Origin: Arthrinium phaeospermum | Taxonomy: Eukaryota; Ascomycota; Sordariomycetes; Amphisphaeriales; Apiosporaceae | NCBI GenBank assembly: GCA_006503535.1 | Contig: QYRS01000003.1 | Location: forward strand, 1,302,001 to 1,366,000 | Length of the DNA: 64,000 nucleotides | Direction: 5' to 3' | Shown here: piece by piece, positions 46,457 to 59,231 of the stretch | Numbering within the stretch: the first letter of the stretch is position 1 | Layout of the letters: each line of letters opens with the position of its first letter | Notes under the pieces: generated by a model | What the model saw: only the letters and a program-made list of their open reading frames with translations | Databases searched by the model: none | Told to the model about the DNA's origin: nothing | Translations under genes and position numbers: made by a program

Positions 46457-48028
46457 CTAGAATGCAGCAGCCAGGAAGGCAAGCATAGAAATACCCGCGG
46501 CCGCTCCGCTGATGACAACGTTGCGGAAGCCGGCACTCTTGCCCTCGCCGGATTGGGAAGCGGCGCTGCCGGTGCTGGTCTCGGATCCAGTGGCCGCGTC
46601 GTTGCTACCGGCGGTGTTGCTAGCATCGTCCGCCAGGGGCTTAACAGCAAGACCAGTGATAGCCTTTCCATCGACGTCCTTGATCTCGTGGGTGACCTTG
46701 TAGTCGGAGATCTTGACGACCTTACCAACGGGCTTGGGCTTGACACCACCCTCAAGGATCTCCTTGGTGTTAGGGGGAAGGACGGGGAGGGTGAAGTTGT
46801 TGTTGAAGCCCTTCTCCTTGATCAGGCTGGGGGAGCACTTAGGGGGCTTGACAGCGTTGCCCTTGGCCTTGACGCTCTGGACAGACTTCCAGTCAACCTT
46901 GCTGTACTGGCTCTTCAGAGTCTGGAAGTCCTTGAGAAGCTTGACGCTGTTGTCCTTGCCGACCTCAGCGAGACCGAAGTTATTGGGCTCCTGGGCAAAC
47001 TCGTAGACGACACCGCCAGAGAAGGTGGGGGTCATCTTGTCTCCGTAGATGGTGCCGATCTCGGTGAAGATACGAGGGGAAGGAGTGTTGCAGCCAAACT
47101 CGGAGTAGAAGATGGGGACGGAAGAAGACTTGAACAGGTCGACCAGCGTGTTGTAGCCCGAAGACTCGAAGCTGGCATCAGCACACCAAGAGTAGCTGTT
47201 CAGGGCGAACATGTCAGCGCGGGACATGTCGTCCTTCTCGCCTTCAATGGAGCACTGGAAGTAGTTCCAGCTGTCCTCGAGGACGTCACGGACGTCCGCA
47301 GCGGAATAACCAACGGGGATGGGGCGATCAGCGTGGTTCTTGATGTACTGCTTGAGATCACGGGTAACAGCGCGGATGTACGGAGGAGCAGTGCCACCTT
47401 GCTTAACGTTGGAAATGACCTCGTTTCCGGAGAAGAATCCAAGCAAGTTGGGGTACGACTTGAAAGACTCAACAATGGCGAAGGTGCGGTTGAGGTAGGT
47501 GTCGTAGTACGAAGTCCAGGGCTCCAGGCTGTTGAGCGACTCGCCGACGAGGGGAGAGTTGACGTCGATGACCATGTACATGCCAGCGGCGTTGAAAATG
47601 CTGGCGCATTCATCGTGGTTCAGGTTGGGGTCCAGGTTGTACACACGGATGGTGTTGATACCCAGGACCTGCATGAGAGCAGCATCACGCTTGCAGACGT
47701 CTCCGTTAGAGAGAGGGTCCTTGCCGTGGCTGGGGTCGTATCCAGCGCTGCCACCAATCTGGTAGGCCATGCCCACGATCTGGAAGACATCGTTCGTCTT
47801 GGGGTTGACGAACTGGTTGCCACGAGCCTCAAGGGCAGGGACAGCCGCAGCAATGGTCGCGCCCAGGGCGACGAGAGCGGATTGGAGCTATGAAAAGAGA
47901 CATGGTCAGCAGGGATTCAAAGACGTAGTAGAAGCATGTTTTGGTGGCAGATGGATGACGAGGGGATTGAAACCTTCCACCTGGAACTTCAGCAAGCCTG
48001 CAGATGCATTGCAAGATGCCTCGTGCAT
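46457..48028 (-). CDS. GPI-anchored beta-1,3-glucanosyltransferase, GH72 (Gel/Gas family)
   Basis: The main exon is 47887-46457 (476 codons); the first exon is uncertain. This enzyme cuts and rejoins beta-1,3-glucan chains in the cell wall. The catalytic glutamates are in GFFSGNEVI and FYSEFGC, and the domain begins GNQFVNPKTNDVFQIVGMAY. After a Ser/Thr/Gly-rich linker, the C-terminus ends in a hydrophobic GPI-attachment signal (NVVISGAAAGISMLAFLAAA). There is no Cys-rich CBM43 module, so it is of the short Gel type. Codon use is strongly biased towards C-ending codons, indicating very high expression. The signal peptide LQSALVALGATIAAAVPALE starts right at an acceptor (TTTTCATAG) without an ATG, so a small upstream exon must exist. 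An in-phase candidate is ATG at 48028 with a donor after LLKFQ; this is weak. Confidence 0.88.
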
Positions 48029-50706
48029 CCCTATGCAGGCTCGCTCTCGTTCTTGGTGGTCGGTGTTTTGGTCCCGTTCCATGTAAGCTAATCGGGTGAT
48101 CGACGTTGTCAAGACCGATTGGCCTCGCATGTCACCCCGCGGATCAACCACCAGCTTAGGTAAGACACCTGGGCAAGTGGGTTCCGGTGGTATCTCGACC
48201 TCAACTGCAGATTTGATAGGCAACTTACAAGCATCGCGAACGTTCAAGCGCGTGGGATACTGGGACTCCAAAAACCGGTGGGAAAGGTCACTTATTATAG
48301 ACAGCCTCGTGTCTTGTCGTCACCGCGATGGATACCGTCTCTGCCGAGTTTTCCTTACTGGCTAGCTTCGCAAGCGCAGTGGTGACTGGTGGAGTTTCTT
48401 GTTCGTATCGTCGCCGTTCGGTCGATATTCCCAGTGGGTTCTTCGTAGTCGACAAGAAGCCAAAAACGAGGTCCAAAAAGAGGTATGACTGATTCGCAGA
48501 GGGAGTGACTGGCAAAAAGAGAGAGCAGAACCGAAGCAATGCTCAATCGTACAGTAAAATGGGGTCTCAAAGGAGGGAAAGAAAGCCGCAGGCAGAAAAT
48601 TATGGCCCGAGAAGGATCCAAGCCAAGAGTGAAGGAGTGACTGCTGGTCAAGCGACTGGAAGGAAACAAAGTTTCGGGACGACACGATGGGAAATAGCAG
48701 CAAGGCCGGGGCTGGTTCGCCATAGGGAGGGAGCCATACTAATACTTATTATTAGTCGGCAAGCGACCCCCGACACCACCACAGGCTCCTGCAACTTGAT
48801 GCGACGGGATGCAATGAGACGAAATGGGGACCTGACGCTAAGGGAACCATAGTGGCACACCGTCAGATGGGTTGGACATGGGTGCGATGGCCTCAATGGA
48901 TCGCTACTGGCCTCGCATTATTGGACGCAACACAAGCAACACCTCCATTTCTGTCTCGTGTGGCCAGGGTGCTGGGTAAGTGCGGCCGAGATGGCAGCCC
49001 AGTTCCATCCACTATCCGTTGGGGACCATCCACTGCTTGCCCTTGTTGCAGAGGCCTGTGATGGTGGACCGGGAGACTCCACGTTTGAGATTGCTTGGCT
49101 TGTACTGAAAATGTTCTTCATGCCGCATTTTGATTGCGCTCCATCAGGGATGTGCTGGGTAGGTAATCAATCGCCTTCGACCCGACCTTCTAAAACCACT
49201 GCAGCTGTTTCTGAAATCCCTACCCATTTGCTGATCTGCCAATGGCAAGCGGCGCCAAAGATAACCGTTAGTGCAACGATGAAACTTGATATCGACATGG
49301 ACCGCCAATTACTAAGTAGAGAACAACGGCCAATGACATTGGAGTCGCGGTTTAATCAAGCATCCAAACCCATGGCAGATCCAGAATCCTTTTTTCTTGT
49401 CTCTCTTGGCCGACAACATTGCCGGGAGGAGCCACTCGTGAACAGGACCTCTACACCTCTATCCGTATTGCAGACCAACAACATCGTATTAGGTCGTCAA
49501 AATAGTCAAAACGTACATGTATCCCATGCATCCTGTGAAAAGCCTACTGTGGTACGAGATGGGGTGCGCTGCATGCTGTCCCAACTAACAGACACGTGCG
49601 CCCTCACCATTGCAGGCATCAAAACCCGTATTCAAACTTTGCCATGTAGGATGTATTCGCCGGATACCATCATGCGATCGGCGCTTCCAAAAAACGAAAG
49701 ATAAAAAAAGAAAAACTTCTACTTCAAAAAGCCATGTCTGTCTACCCGCCCGTTCTGATTACCGTTAGACACACAACGGCGGTATTATTAATCTGCGATT
49801 GGCGAGTGCTTCCCGAATCGTCTGCCCGGACGGCAGGATCCATCCATCAATACGAGATATCCTGTAATCCTAATATTTCAGATGATGGGTAACAACTCTC
49901 GGGAGGTCCAAACCATGATGCCTCGCACAAGAAATATGACAGAGAGAGATCTCGCGATCCCTACAGCATCTCGCGGCATGAGGCATATGCAGTGCACCAA
50001 CGACGTCAGTGGTTGTCGGTAGACCCTGCGCGTGCAACATTACAGCGGGAAGATGAAACGCTCAAGAGCAGGGAGCCAAATGCAAAATGTGTCAATCGCA
50101 ATTCTCGTGACTAGCGAGAAAGCAGACTGGAGCAGCAGCAGCAGCAGCCTGGCGGAGAGGCCTCTTTCTTCAGCGGAGGTTTAATTTTCAGGGGGTTAAA
50201 ACGCCTAGGGGAGAAAACAACATTCTTTGCCCCTCCTCCTGCCTCCTTTGGCCCCTGTTGCCTGCCAATGAACCTCGAAAGCCGAGAGAATGCCAAATGC
50301 CAAAAAAGTTCAATTCCAGCCTTTCTCCACTGGTCCAAACGCCCAGGCGGGCCACCCGAACGCCCCCCTTTGCTCTGCTGCTTCTCGTCTTGGCCTTGGA
50401 GGGCTGGCTGGCGGGCTCAAAACGAAAGGGCTCAGCTCACCGCCTACCTAACGGTTTTCGGAGCGCTGAAAGCCCACCGGCCGCCGAGTTTCTGCCAGCG
50501 CCGCCCTGGTTGGCGCTATGCCGCCTTTATTCATGTAACATAGGAGGAGGATCGTTACCGGCTGAGTCACCGTAGGATAGAATTTATGAAATTCCCATCT
50601 CCGAATGCTTCCCCGACTCCGTCCACTCTGTGCCGGCGCTCCTCTACGTTTCTCTTCTACCCTCCAATCCCGCTCGTTTCCCCGCCTCGGTAGATTCGCA
50701 GGCACA
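48029..50706. other. 2.7 kb upstream region, no gene supported
   Basis: This holds the long promoter or 5' leader of the GH72 gene and the promoter of guanylate kinase. A 248-codon plus-strand open frame at 48958-49704 has no ATG at its start, no domain and no codon bias. An AGC repeat lies at about 50131-50148. Confidence 0.5.
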
Positions 50707-51701
50707 ATGGCACCAAGTAGGTCAACCCCCTCCCCCTCTCCTCCCCCCCCTTAAACCCCTGGCTGGCAACCTTCTGGCGCGCAAAACCAATGTGACAAGT
50801 ACGCCCGTCCCCGTCCCCCGCGCTGTGGCTCGACGAAAAGCGTGCGACGGTCCCAACTTATTAAACAATATTGTGTTCCGGCGTCTTCGTCTACCTGCCA
50901 CAGCATGGGAGGTTCTACAGCCCACCACTACCGCCGACCCTCCTTCTGCGCGGGCGCGCGCACAAGCATGTACATACATCATAACTAACGCGCGCAACCC
51001 CACCCGTCGCAGCCGGCCAACAACAACCCACCGACCGCCGCCCGCTGGTCATCTCGGGCCCCTCGGGCGTGGGCAAGGGCACCCTCTACAACCGCCTGTT
51101 CGAGGCCCACCCGGACACCTTCACCCTGTCCGTCTCGCACACGACGCGGGGCCCCCGCGCCGGCGAGGAGCACGGCACCCACTACTTCTTCGTCCCCATG
51201 GCCGAGTTCGAGGACCTCATCGCCCAGGACGGCTTCGTCGAGCACGCCAAGTTCGGCAGCAACCGCTACGGCACCTCCAAGAAGACCATCGAGGAGCAGA
51301 CCGCCAAGGGCCGCGTCGTGGTGCTCGACATCGAGATGGAGGTAAGAAAGACCCACTTGCCCGCCCCCCTTTCTTCTTGCGACAATAGGTCCTCTCATAT
51401 AAAGAGAGAGAGCGCACCTTTACTGACGTTTTGTTCTTCTTCTGCACAGGGTGTAAAGCAAATCAAGGCTTCCGGCATCGACGCCCGCTACGTCTTCATC
51501 AAGCCCCCTTCCTTCGAGGCGCTTGAGCAGCGCCTCCGCGGCCGTGGCACCGAGACCGAAGAGGCAGTCAGCAAACGCTTGGCCCAGGCCAAGGTCGAGC
51601 TCGAGTACGCTGACACACCGGGCGTCCACGACATTATCATTGTGAACGACGATCTTGACAAGGCATACAAGGAGCTGGAAGAGTACGTCTACAAGTCATA
51701 G
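50707..51701 (+). CDS. guk1: Guanylate kinase
   Basis: Three exons, 50707-50716, 51013-51341 and 51450-51701, give 196 residues, the usual length. The enzyme phosphorylates GMP to GDP in the cytosol. The P-loop GPSGVGKGTL is near residues 20-29, the GMP-binding SHTTRGPRAGEEHG follows, and YFFVPMAEFEDLI and RYGTSKKTIEEQ are family segments. The end (DIIIVNDDLDKAYKELEEYV) is typical. The first exon is only ten bases (ATGGCACCAA) and is followed by a 296-base intron, the longest in any complete gene of the window. The first exon is supported by frame and by the T-G-Q-Q-Q junction; no other ATG fits. Confidence 0.95.
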
Positions 51702-52157
51702 AACACATCAGGCATCTGTGAACTCAATACACACGAGACTGGGCTTTAGATGTGGTTTCAATTAGTCTTAGGCTTGGTATAAAAGTGAAGGCAGCTCCTG
51801 CGCAATACTACAAGGAAATAATAAAAATGTCTCGGACTCCCCAGTCTGGAGAAAATACTGCCTGCTGTGCTTGCTTTCCCAACACGTAACATGACAAGGC
51901 TTGAACAACCCAAAATTAGGCCAAGCGGCCATGGATATCTCTCGAATGTCGCCTCTCTTCCTCTAACACTGCCCCAGATCTATTAGACACTTTCGGGACT
52001 ATAACTTTTGTGGTCCGCTATCAATGTCTTCGCACGTAAACCATCCATGCGACTATTCGCAGAGTCATAAATGGGACAGGGTGGTCTTTCTGCCTCCCAT
52101 GGTAAGGGACTAAGCGAAGAATACCTCGGAGAATGTGTGGCCAATGAATGATGGCAT
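51702..52157. other. Convergent 3' region
   Basis: Spacer between guanylate kinase and the convergent septin gene. Nothing recognised. Confidence 0.45.
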
Positions 52158-53340
52158 TTAGTAGCCGTTCATGGTCATGCGGTTCGAGTTCCTGCTAAGC
52201 TCGCGATCCGCGGCAGGGCTGATAGGTCGGCTGCCATGGCCTTGCGCGCTGCTCTCCTTCAGGGCCAGCAGTTGCTTGGCACGGAAGGTCTCGTAGTGGA
52301 TCTGCGAGGTGGTCTCGATGAGATCCTGCAGATGGGTCCGGAGCAGGAAGTTTCGCAAGTAGACGAACTCGCAGTGGTTCTCGTCCTCGACGTTGATGAC
52401 GCCCCACCGGTTCTGGCGTCCGCGAACCTGCTTACCGTTCACGATGATGGACTTCTCGGAGCCAACAACAGCGAAGGGCACAAGACTCTGCGAACATGGT
52501 TAGCAAGTTGAAGCACCAAGCGGACAGCGGCTAAATTACCTTGATCTGTGTGTTAACAGAACGCTCCTCATCGTCCAGCTCCTCGTTGTCGTAGGGGTAC
52601 ATCTTAAGGTTGTGGAAAGCGAATTCCTCCTTGATGCGCTCCTTGAAGGCTTGTCTCTCCTCGAGGGTGAGGGAGTCGGCCTTGGCAATGACGGGCACGA
52701 CGTTGACAACATCGGACAGCTTCTTCAGGACCACAATGTCAATGGGCTTAAGAGAGTGGCCAGAGGGCTGGATGAAGAACAGGCAGCAGTGGATACGGGT
52801 ATCCTGGATGTATCGCTCACGCTGAGCAGTGAGTTCCTTTCGCAAGTACGCGGAGTGCTGATCCTTGATATACTTGACGATAGGGTCCCAGCAGCGGTCG
52901 TTGTTGACGAGGTCACCGTAACCGGGGGTATCGACGATGTTGAGTCGTAGACGGACACCGTTCTCCTCGATGATGTGCGATACGGGGTGGATCTCGGTGG
53001 TGGTGCGGACGGGCTCGTCGGGGAGCAGTCTACCCTTGGAGTCGATCAGGTGAGAAGCGAAAATGGTGTTGATCAGAGTCGACTTTCCAAGACCAGTCTG
53101 GCCTGCAAGATGGAATTCTGGTTAGCTACCATCGCACAACTTCAATAGCCATGTCCATTCAATCGCCTCTCGCAACAAAAACGTTGACCAGAATGGTTGA
53201 AGATGGGCAATAGACTGGGAGTACTCACCAACGCAGATAACGTTGAACTGGAAACCTCTCTTCAGGAGCTTGCGCTCGATCTGGGAGGTGATGCTGTCGA
53301 AACCAACATGGCCGTCGGGGAAAACAGTAGGGGCGGCCAT
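52158..53340 (-). CDS. cdc10: Septin Cdc10/AspD
   Basis: Three exons on the minus strand, 53340-53229, 53102-52540 and 52487-52158, give 334 residues. Septins are GTP-binding proteins that assemble into rods and rings at septa and hyphal tips. The P-loop GQTGLGKST (residues 38-46) is completed across the first splice, DTPGYGD is the G3 motif and AKAD the G4 motif. The septin unique element ends in the NFLLRTHLQDLIETT segment. The start GHVGFDSITSQIERKLLKRG and the lack of a C-terminal coiled coil identify the Cdc10 type, which sits at the centre of the septin octamer. Its divergent neighbour encodes a mitochondrial ribosomal protein. Confidence 0.96.
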
Positions 53341-54283
53341 TTTGTCTGTATTCTGGTGGAATGGATGTGACTGTATTAGGGATGATGAAGTCCAAGTCGA
53401 AGAGGTAGTTCTGTTCCGAATCCAAGAAACAGCCTAAGGGCAATTAACTGGATAGTAGAATGAATGAGCGGGAAAGGGGGCAAGACGCGAAGTGAAAGTG
53501 GAGATTCGGTAAAGTTGAAGACGAGAAGACGAAGGTGACACAAGAGAGGAAGGGTAGGAGAGTCTCCGAATTGAAACGAGGGCGATGGGAGTCCCGAATT
53601 AACGCTGTTGAGAGTTCCTGCCGTAGGTTTCGCTGAACTGAACTTGAGAGTTGCAACTGTCAAGACGAGGGTGATTGACTTCGGAATTCGTGTTCACCTG
53701 GTCTTGCACACTCTCTCCTAAGGCACGACGGGTACGCAAATAACACTAATTTCCGCTGCAAGGTAGGGGAGCACTGGATGGGCAGGTGCCGATGGGTGCC
53801 AGATGCGAAATATCGGGCTGGCTGCTAGCCTGTCGCTTCTCCTCTGCCGGGACGCCAGCCGTGGATTAAGGGGTCGAGGGTAGGTGCGGAGCGCCTATTG
53901 GCTGGAAGCTGTCTGTGCGCTAAACCAGTCTGAGTCTGGAGAAAAAGAACGGGCCAATTTCAAGGGTCGCAGTCGCCTGATGAGTTGATTTGCATTGAAT
54001 GAGCTTTACCTAATTGCGCTGGAAACTTTTTTTGATTTGCGCAAAGGTGGTCCCAGGTTGCTTTGCCCAGAGGGAGCTACGCTGGAGCCCAAAGCAAAGC
54101 ACGGCAATCTAAAACCTCTTTCGCCGACTCCCTCACGTGGAGCCATCGATAGACAGCAACGACCGAAATCTCGTGCGCCGACGTCGATTGCCCCCCGTTC
54201 GACACCGATTACCAGGAAAGAGGCGCCACAAACGAAATTTGCAGAACCAGTCGAGGGTGGTGCATCAATACAACTCGCTCACC
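53341..54283. promoter_or_regulatory. Divergent promoter between septin and bL32m genes
   Basis: 943 bases between two divergent housekeeping genes. The septin side is purine/pyrimidine-biased, as in fungal 5' leaders. No gene is supported; a plus-strand frame at 53995 overlapping the ribosomal gene has no recognisable product. Confidence 0.45.
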
Positions 54284-54773
54284 ATGGCTGCGATACAGCA
54301 ATTCCGGTTCGCCTCGGCGGTGTCTTCGCTACTACCTCGAATGACCTCAACGACATTTGCCTCTTCCTTCAGGTCCGCAGTTCTCTTCTCCCAGCAGACG
54401 CGGCAGTCGCCATACCCGTCATGGCCGTCGCTAGCAATTGCGATCCCTGCGGCCATCCAGAGCATACCTGGTCTGCTGGGTGATATCTGGGAAGGCATTC
54501 TCAAGGCTGTACCCAAGAGCAAGACCTCGCATATGAAGAAGCGACACCGACAGATGGCTGGCAAGGCGCTCAAGGATGTGAACAACTTGAACAAATGCCC
54601 TGTCTGCGGCCACACGAAGAAGATGCATACCTTATGTCCACAGTGCATGGGCAGTAAGTTGATCCAACCGGACCCGGCTATGCTGGGCGACTGGGTGTAT
54701 AGCTAACAATGCGACAGAAATTCAAAATATGTTCCCTAACACATCGGCGGAGAAGAAGATCGACCACGCATGA
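54284..54773 (+). CDS. mrpl32: Mitochondrial ribosomal protein bL32m
   Basis: Two exons, 54284-54653 and 54718-54773, give 141 residues. A basic, Ser-rich mitochondrial targeting sequence (about residues 1-75) precedes the mature protein, which starts near AVPKSKTSHMKKRHRQMAGK, the bL32 signature. A zinc ribbon follows: CPVCGH and CPQC, with the second pair just before the splice. The final exon adds KIQNMFPNTSAEKKIDHA. bL32m is matured by the m-AAA protease and helps assemble the large mitoribosomal subunit. The long frame continues upstream to 54137 without a better ATG. Confidence 0.92.
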
Positions 54774-55393
54774 GCAACACATGATTCGTAGTGTCAAATG
54801 AAAGAGGATAAATACTGCATCGGATTGGCGTTCAAGGTCGGATTATACATATGACCTTATATTCATAGCAGAAAGCTCTGGATAAAGCAGGTGTATCATA
54901 AATGAGCACTGTATACTATATCATGTACATGGAATCAATGATGCCAGTTATTGCGGCTTGTATCAAAACGGAGTCGAATAGTTTCTATTGCTGTTCTTCT
55001 AACCTTCAACAAGGCCCATATGATTCTTCGATAAGTGATGCAATGCAATCCAAAGCCCGTGCTCTGGACGTGGACCCCCACCAAAAGCAGAGGGAACAGA
55101 ATCAGTCTCGATTACGACCATAACGAGTTGTTTGTTGCCAATCCTGTAAGTAGGGATTCTAAATACACATTTCATTGCGGGTGATAAGTCGACAAGCTCC
55201 AGGTGGTTTATTTGTGTGGCATTTGACAGAATACAGAACGCATCATTCTTGTTGCGAGGTGAAGTCTTCCAAGGTGCTCTCGTGCAGATTGCCCCACCAA
55301 AGCTTTCCCATTCACATTATCACCACCGTCATCAAGCGAGGAACACCAGCTTCGTAGCACTTTGCGCGTCTGTTCTCCCTCTCGGTTAGCAAT
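54774..55393. other. Intergenic, no gene supported
   Basis: 3' flank of the bL32m gene and promoter of ski8. Nothing recognised. Confidence 0.45.
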
Positions 55394-56547
55394 ATGGTAT
55401 GGACCCGGAATCTCGTGATGTGAAGGGTCATCTCACTAAGATCTTCTTCAGTCGAAACAATATCTTACCGCGCATACGGTGGACAACGGTAAGCTTCTCA
55501 ACTTGTTGCGCCCCCAAGAGAGAGGCTCTGTGTGGCATGCTGTCCCATTTACTTACTGATTTCCTACAGCTCATATTGCCAACATATTTGCGATCGCCGC
55601 TACGAAGACCGCCGTCCTTTCCGCTTCCGGTTCCTCCAGCCTGAACGTTCATGCGACAAACAAAGATGCATACCCTCTGGTGCAGTCCATTTCGAATGCG
55701 CACAAGCTTGGGTGCCACCACTTAGCCGTGTCGCGCGATGGAAGGATCGCCGCCTCCATAGGCTTTGCCGGCGATCTGAAGACCTGGAAGGTTTCTGACA
55801 CGGGCTCCGGTGACTGGGAGCCTTATGTTGAGGTCGCCAACGGTGGCGAGAAGAACGGCGAGGCGTGGGCGCTTGCGCTGAGCGAAGACGGCTCTGTTCT
55901 GGCAACAACCACCCACAACGGCCGGGTTAATGTATGGCGGTTGCGGGATGGTTCGAGCCAGCTGGCCCAGCAGTTTGAGCCAGGTTCCGTAGTCACAAGC
56001 GCCTTTGGCATGTCGATTGATATAAGCCATGACGGCAAGTATACGGCGACTGGGCACGAGAATGGCGCCGTCTACGTTTACAACAACGAGTCGGGTCGAA
56101 TCGTATATCAACTACCTGGTAAGCAAGTTATTCAAAACTGCTAAGGCCTGCTTTTGTACTGACCAACTCCTAGGCCTTGCGAAGCCTGTCCGTGCCGTCG
56201 CTTTTTCGCCTGCTGGAACCAAGCTTGCGGCTGCTGGTGATTCCATGACGATTGAGCTCTACGACCTGCAGTTTGGCGAGCACGTAGCCCAGTTCACAGG
56301 CCATACAGCATGGATTATGAGCATTGATTGGAGCGATACGGGCGAGTATCTCCTCAGTGGAGCGTACGATGGCAAGGCTAAAGTGTGGTCCATCGACAAG
56401 CAAGCATGCGTCGCCACCCATAGCGAGACGGAGCAGGCGCTTCTCAGCGTGAAGTGGTTACCAAAGACGGGCATGAACGAGATGTTCTGCACGGCTGGCG
56501 CTAACAAGAGCTTGACGTTTTACCGCGAAGCCACAGGCACCGCCTAA
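55394..56547 (+). CDS. ski8: Ski8/Rec14 WD40 protein
   Basis: Four exons, 55394-55396, 55452-55488, 55570-56118 and 56174-56547, give 320 residues. Exon 1 is the ATG alone; the donor GTATGG follows it directly, and exon 2 begins SKQYLTAHTVDN, the conserved Ski8 start. WD40 repeats form a beta propeller, for example DGKYTATGHENGAVYVYN, PAGTKLAAAGDSMTIELYDL and DTGEYLLSGAYDGKAKVWSI. Ski8 is the propeller subunit of the Ski complex, which feeds mRNA to the cytoplasmic exosome, and also joins Spo11 in meiosis. The last repeat ends MFCTAGANKSLTFYREA, typical of the family. Confidence 0.92.
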
Positions 56548-57219
56548 CGACCGCAAGGAATTCACGACATTGCATTACTGGGCATGGCGTTCATGAGATG
56601 GCTACTACATGTATCAATGGATGGAAGGGAGCCCGTTTACTTGCATTGTACTGAGTTTAGAGGGCATGATGCATCAATCAATTCTAGAAGCAGCTTAACT
56701 GGCTGGCTCCTACCATTAATCTTAGTTATATTGATGTTCGTGACAGTAGATCAAGTTGAACATACTGCAGTTCGCAGTCAACTAAGTATACCATGGGTAC
56801 GTTTAAACCTACCCGGATAAGTAGGTATTATTTGAACTTCGGTATAAATACGGCACATATCAACATTACATACCTACCTACATTGTTCTGTATAGAATCG
56901 AGTAGAGGAGTATATGGCAGCTAACAAGGAAGTCACGTGTGCTCGTACCTTCCTCCGTTGTCCCTCCAACTCTAGGTAGTAGGTACCTTAGTTTCCCCAA
57001 ATTCCCCCAACGTCATCACCGCATTCCACAATTCTTAGGTCCCCTGCGTCAATCGATCAAGATCGTAGGGCATACATAACTACCTCACTTATTACGGAGA
57101 ACAAGCCGTCGCAAACATCATTAGAGAAGCAACCTCATTATTTGCGCATTGGTTACTCGTTTGCATACGCAATTGATCCCAAACCATATCATTACTCACT
57201 CAAAATCCCTCTCATCGCT
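56548..57219. other. Intergenic, AT-rich, no gene supported
   Basis: Short CCTA-type repeats near 56872 and AT-rich sequence. Promoter of the Pol delta subunit gene. Confidence 0.45.
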
Positions 57220-57924
57220 ATGCCTGCCACACGCCGCAGCGCCCGCTCTTCGTCGCAAGCCGGCGGGAAGCAAGCGACGCTGTCCTTTCACAACCGAGTG
57301 ACTAAGGCGGTCCCGAAATCGAGCAAGGACGTCGCTTCGTCTCCATCAAAGCAGTCGCCCCTCTCCAAGCACGTCGTATCCGTTTCGCAAGAAGCCGGGG
57401 AGCATGCCGAGCCCACCAAGGACGACATTATCCTCGACGATGTGGCTGGTGTCGAGTCTGAGCCGGAGGAGCCTTCGCCGATAGCCGAGCAGGAGGACGA
57501 GGCCGCCAAGAAGACCGATGCCGAGCTACGTGCGGAGAAGATCACCGGGCGCCAGGTCGACCAGTATTGGCGCAAGCTAGAGGGCGAGCGCATCGCGAAG
57601 AGAGTGCACCAGGAGGATCTGAGCCAGGCCGAGAAGGTCTTGCGGTATTTCGATGTCAGCTCGCAGTACGGTGTAAGTACTTCGTCCCTGGGAAAACCTT
57701 ACAATCATCTGTACTGTGTAGTCTGGTTTTGCTGACGTCAAACTACTTAGCCTTGCGTCGGAATATCACGTATGAGGCGCTGGCAACGAGCAGATAAGCT
57801 CGGTCTTAACCCGCCACCTGAGGTACTGGCTGTTCTCCTCAAGGAAGAAGAGAATGGAACCAAGGGAGTCGAGAGGGCGCATATGGACACCATACTGAAC
57901 TCCACGGCCATTGGTGTTTCTTGA
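57220..57924 (+). CDS. cdm1: DNA polymerase delta subunit 4 (Cdm1/POLD4)
   Basis: Two exons, 57220-57672 and 57751-57924, give 208 residues. The N-terminus is basic with a PCNA-binding-like element, KQATLSFHNRVTK, near residue 17-29. The middle is acidic and disordered. The C-terminal part, EKVLRYFDVSSQYG joined by splicing to PCVGISRMRRWQRA and DKLGLNPPPEVLAVLL, is the POLD4 domain. The subunit stabilises the polymerase delta holoenzyme in lagging-strand replication. The start at 57220 (MPATRRSARSSSQ) is chosen over the in-frame 57142 ATG because family members begin with this basic motif. Confidence 0.9.
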
Positions 57925-59231
57925 AAGGATGGGCAAGAGGCTTTCTGCACCACACGATGCCTTAGGCTATGTGAGACTTGAGGCTACGACGATCTTGCTA
58001 TCTACGAACTGAATTTGCATTGTGTATATGGACTTGGCTTGCTTACGGGTGTTCAGGAGTTTGGCTTTCATGAGGCTCTTAGAGGATTCCACCACGGCAG
58101 GGGCTTTCAGGCTTCAGACTGGGTTTCGACGTGTACTATAGCGATCACGACAAAATGCGTATGGATTTAAACGAAACAATTTCTCTTGCCAGTTAAATCA
58201 TAATTGTGTTCTGCAACAAGATGAGAGATGCTGGAGATGCCCCTGGGCATGCCGTGGTCTTCCGGGTCCTGGCTTCCACCAAGGCGACCAATGCATCTGT
58301 CTGTACACGACCCTGAACACGAGCAGAACCTCGCCGACTCCTCCTCAATACACCCGATATTCAAAAGCAATATCAACGAGGGCGACTACTACTGCAACCC
58401 TACTTTACTGTGAATTGTAAAGTGTACAATAGGGTGTGAAATCGCAGCTACTGTGGGAGGGAGAACAACTCTGTATTTCAGATCTATGGCCACGACTCCC
58501 TGCCTAGGATTCAACTTAAGCATATAATCTAGTAAGCTCAAATACTATGCTCTCTCGTGATCATTTATAAATCCAATGGCGTCATAAGACATCTTCAGAA
58601 CTTGGACAAGAACACAGGCGCAAGCTGACTCGTGTTCGTTTCGTGTTAAAAGCATATTAGAGAGGCAAGTATAGTCGATGCGAAACATACCCTTACTCGG
58701 AACTTGCCGCTGTCAATTATAGCTGATGATGGCATGAAGCTATCGCAACGCCATGGTGTGATGTGCTTCGTGACTTGTCTTGGCCAGGCACAACCTAGCT
58801 TATCAACAGAATATCTCCCAGTCACGCGGTGTGATTTGGAAGTCACCTTCATCTCGACCTAGTATTGATCATGGCAGGAATAATGTGTGCGGAGCTGCGT
58901 GAAAACCAAAGGGTTGGCTATACCGCCCAGGCCTCGTCGGGTTCTAGATTCATGGCAAGTGATCATGCCTATACACCATAGTTTTATCATGTGATGGACT
59001 TGCTAAACACTCTTCGTCGTCTACGTGTATATAAACTAACCGCGCATCCTCCTTTTGAACAGGTAGATAACCTCTAGCACAGTGCCTCGATCAGCAGCGA
59101 TATCAACAATCCATTTAACGACCACCGGCATCGTCAAAAGCCACCCCTGATACCCTACTTTCTTAGTTGCCTTCCACCGACCGGCTCGATCTTTTTATTT
59201 CATACCTCCCTTCCCTCGATTCAACAGCAAC
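57925..59231. other. 1.3 kb without a gene; TATA box for the secreted peptide gene
   Basis: No gene is supported. A strong TATA box (TATATAAA) lies at 59028-59035, about 200 bases before the ATG of the small secreted protein. Confidence 0.5.

Noticed and set aside
46553..47893. 446-codon plus-strand open frame
   Set aside because: Antisense of the GH72 gene, whose strong codon bias removes stops opposite it.
48958..49704. 248-codon plus-strand open frame
   Set aside because: Starts with GTG, not ATG; no domain, no codon bias, and sequence looks like random translation.
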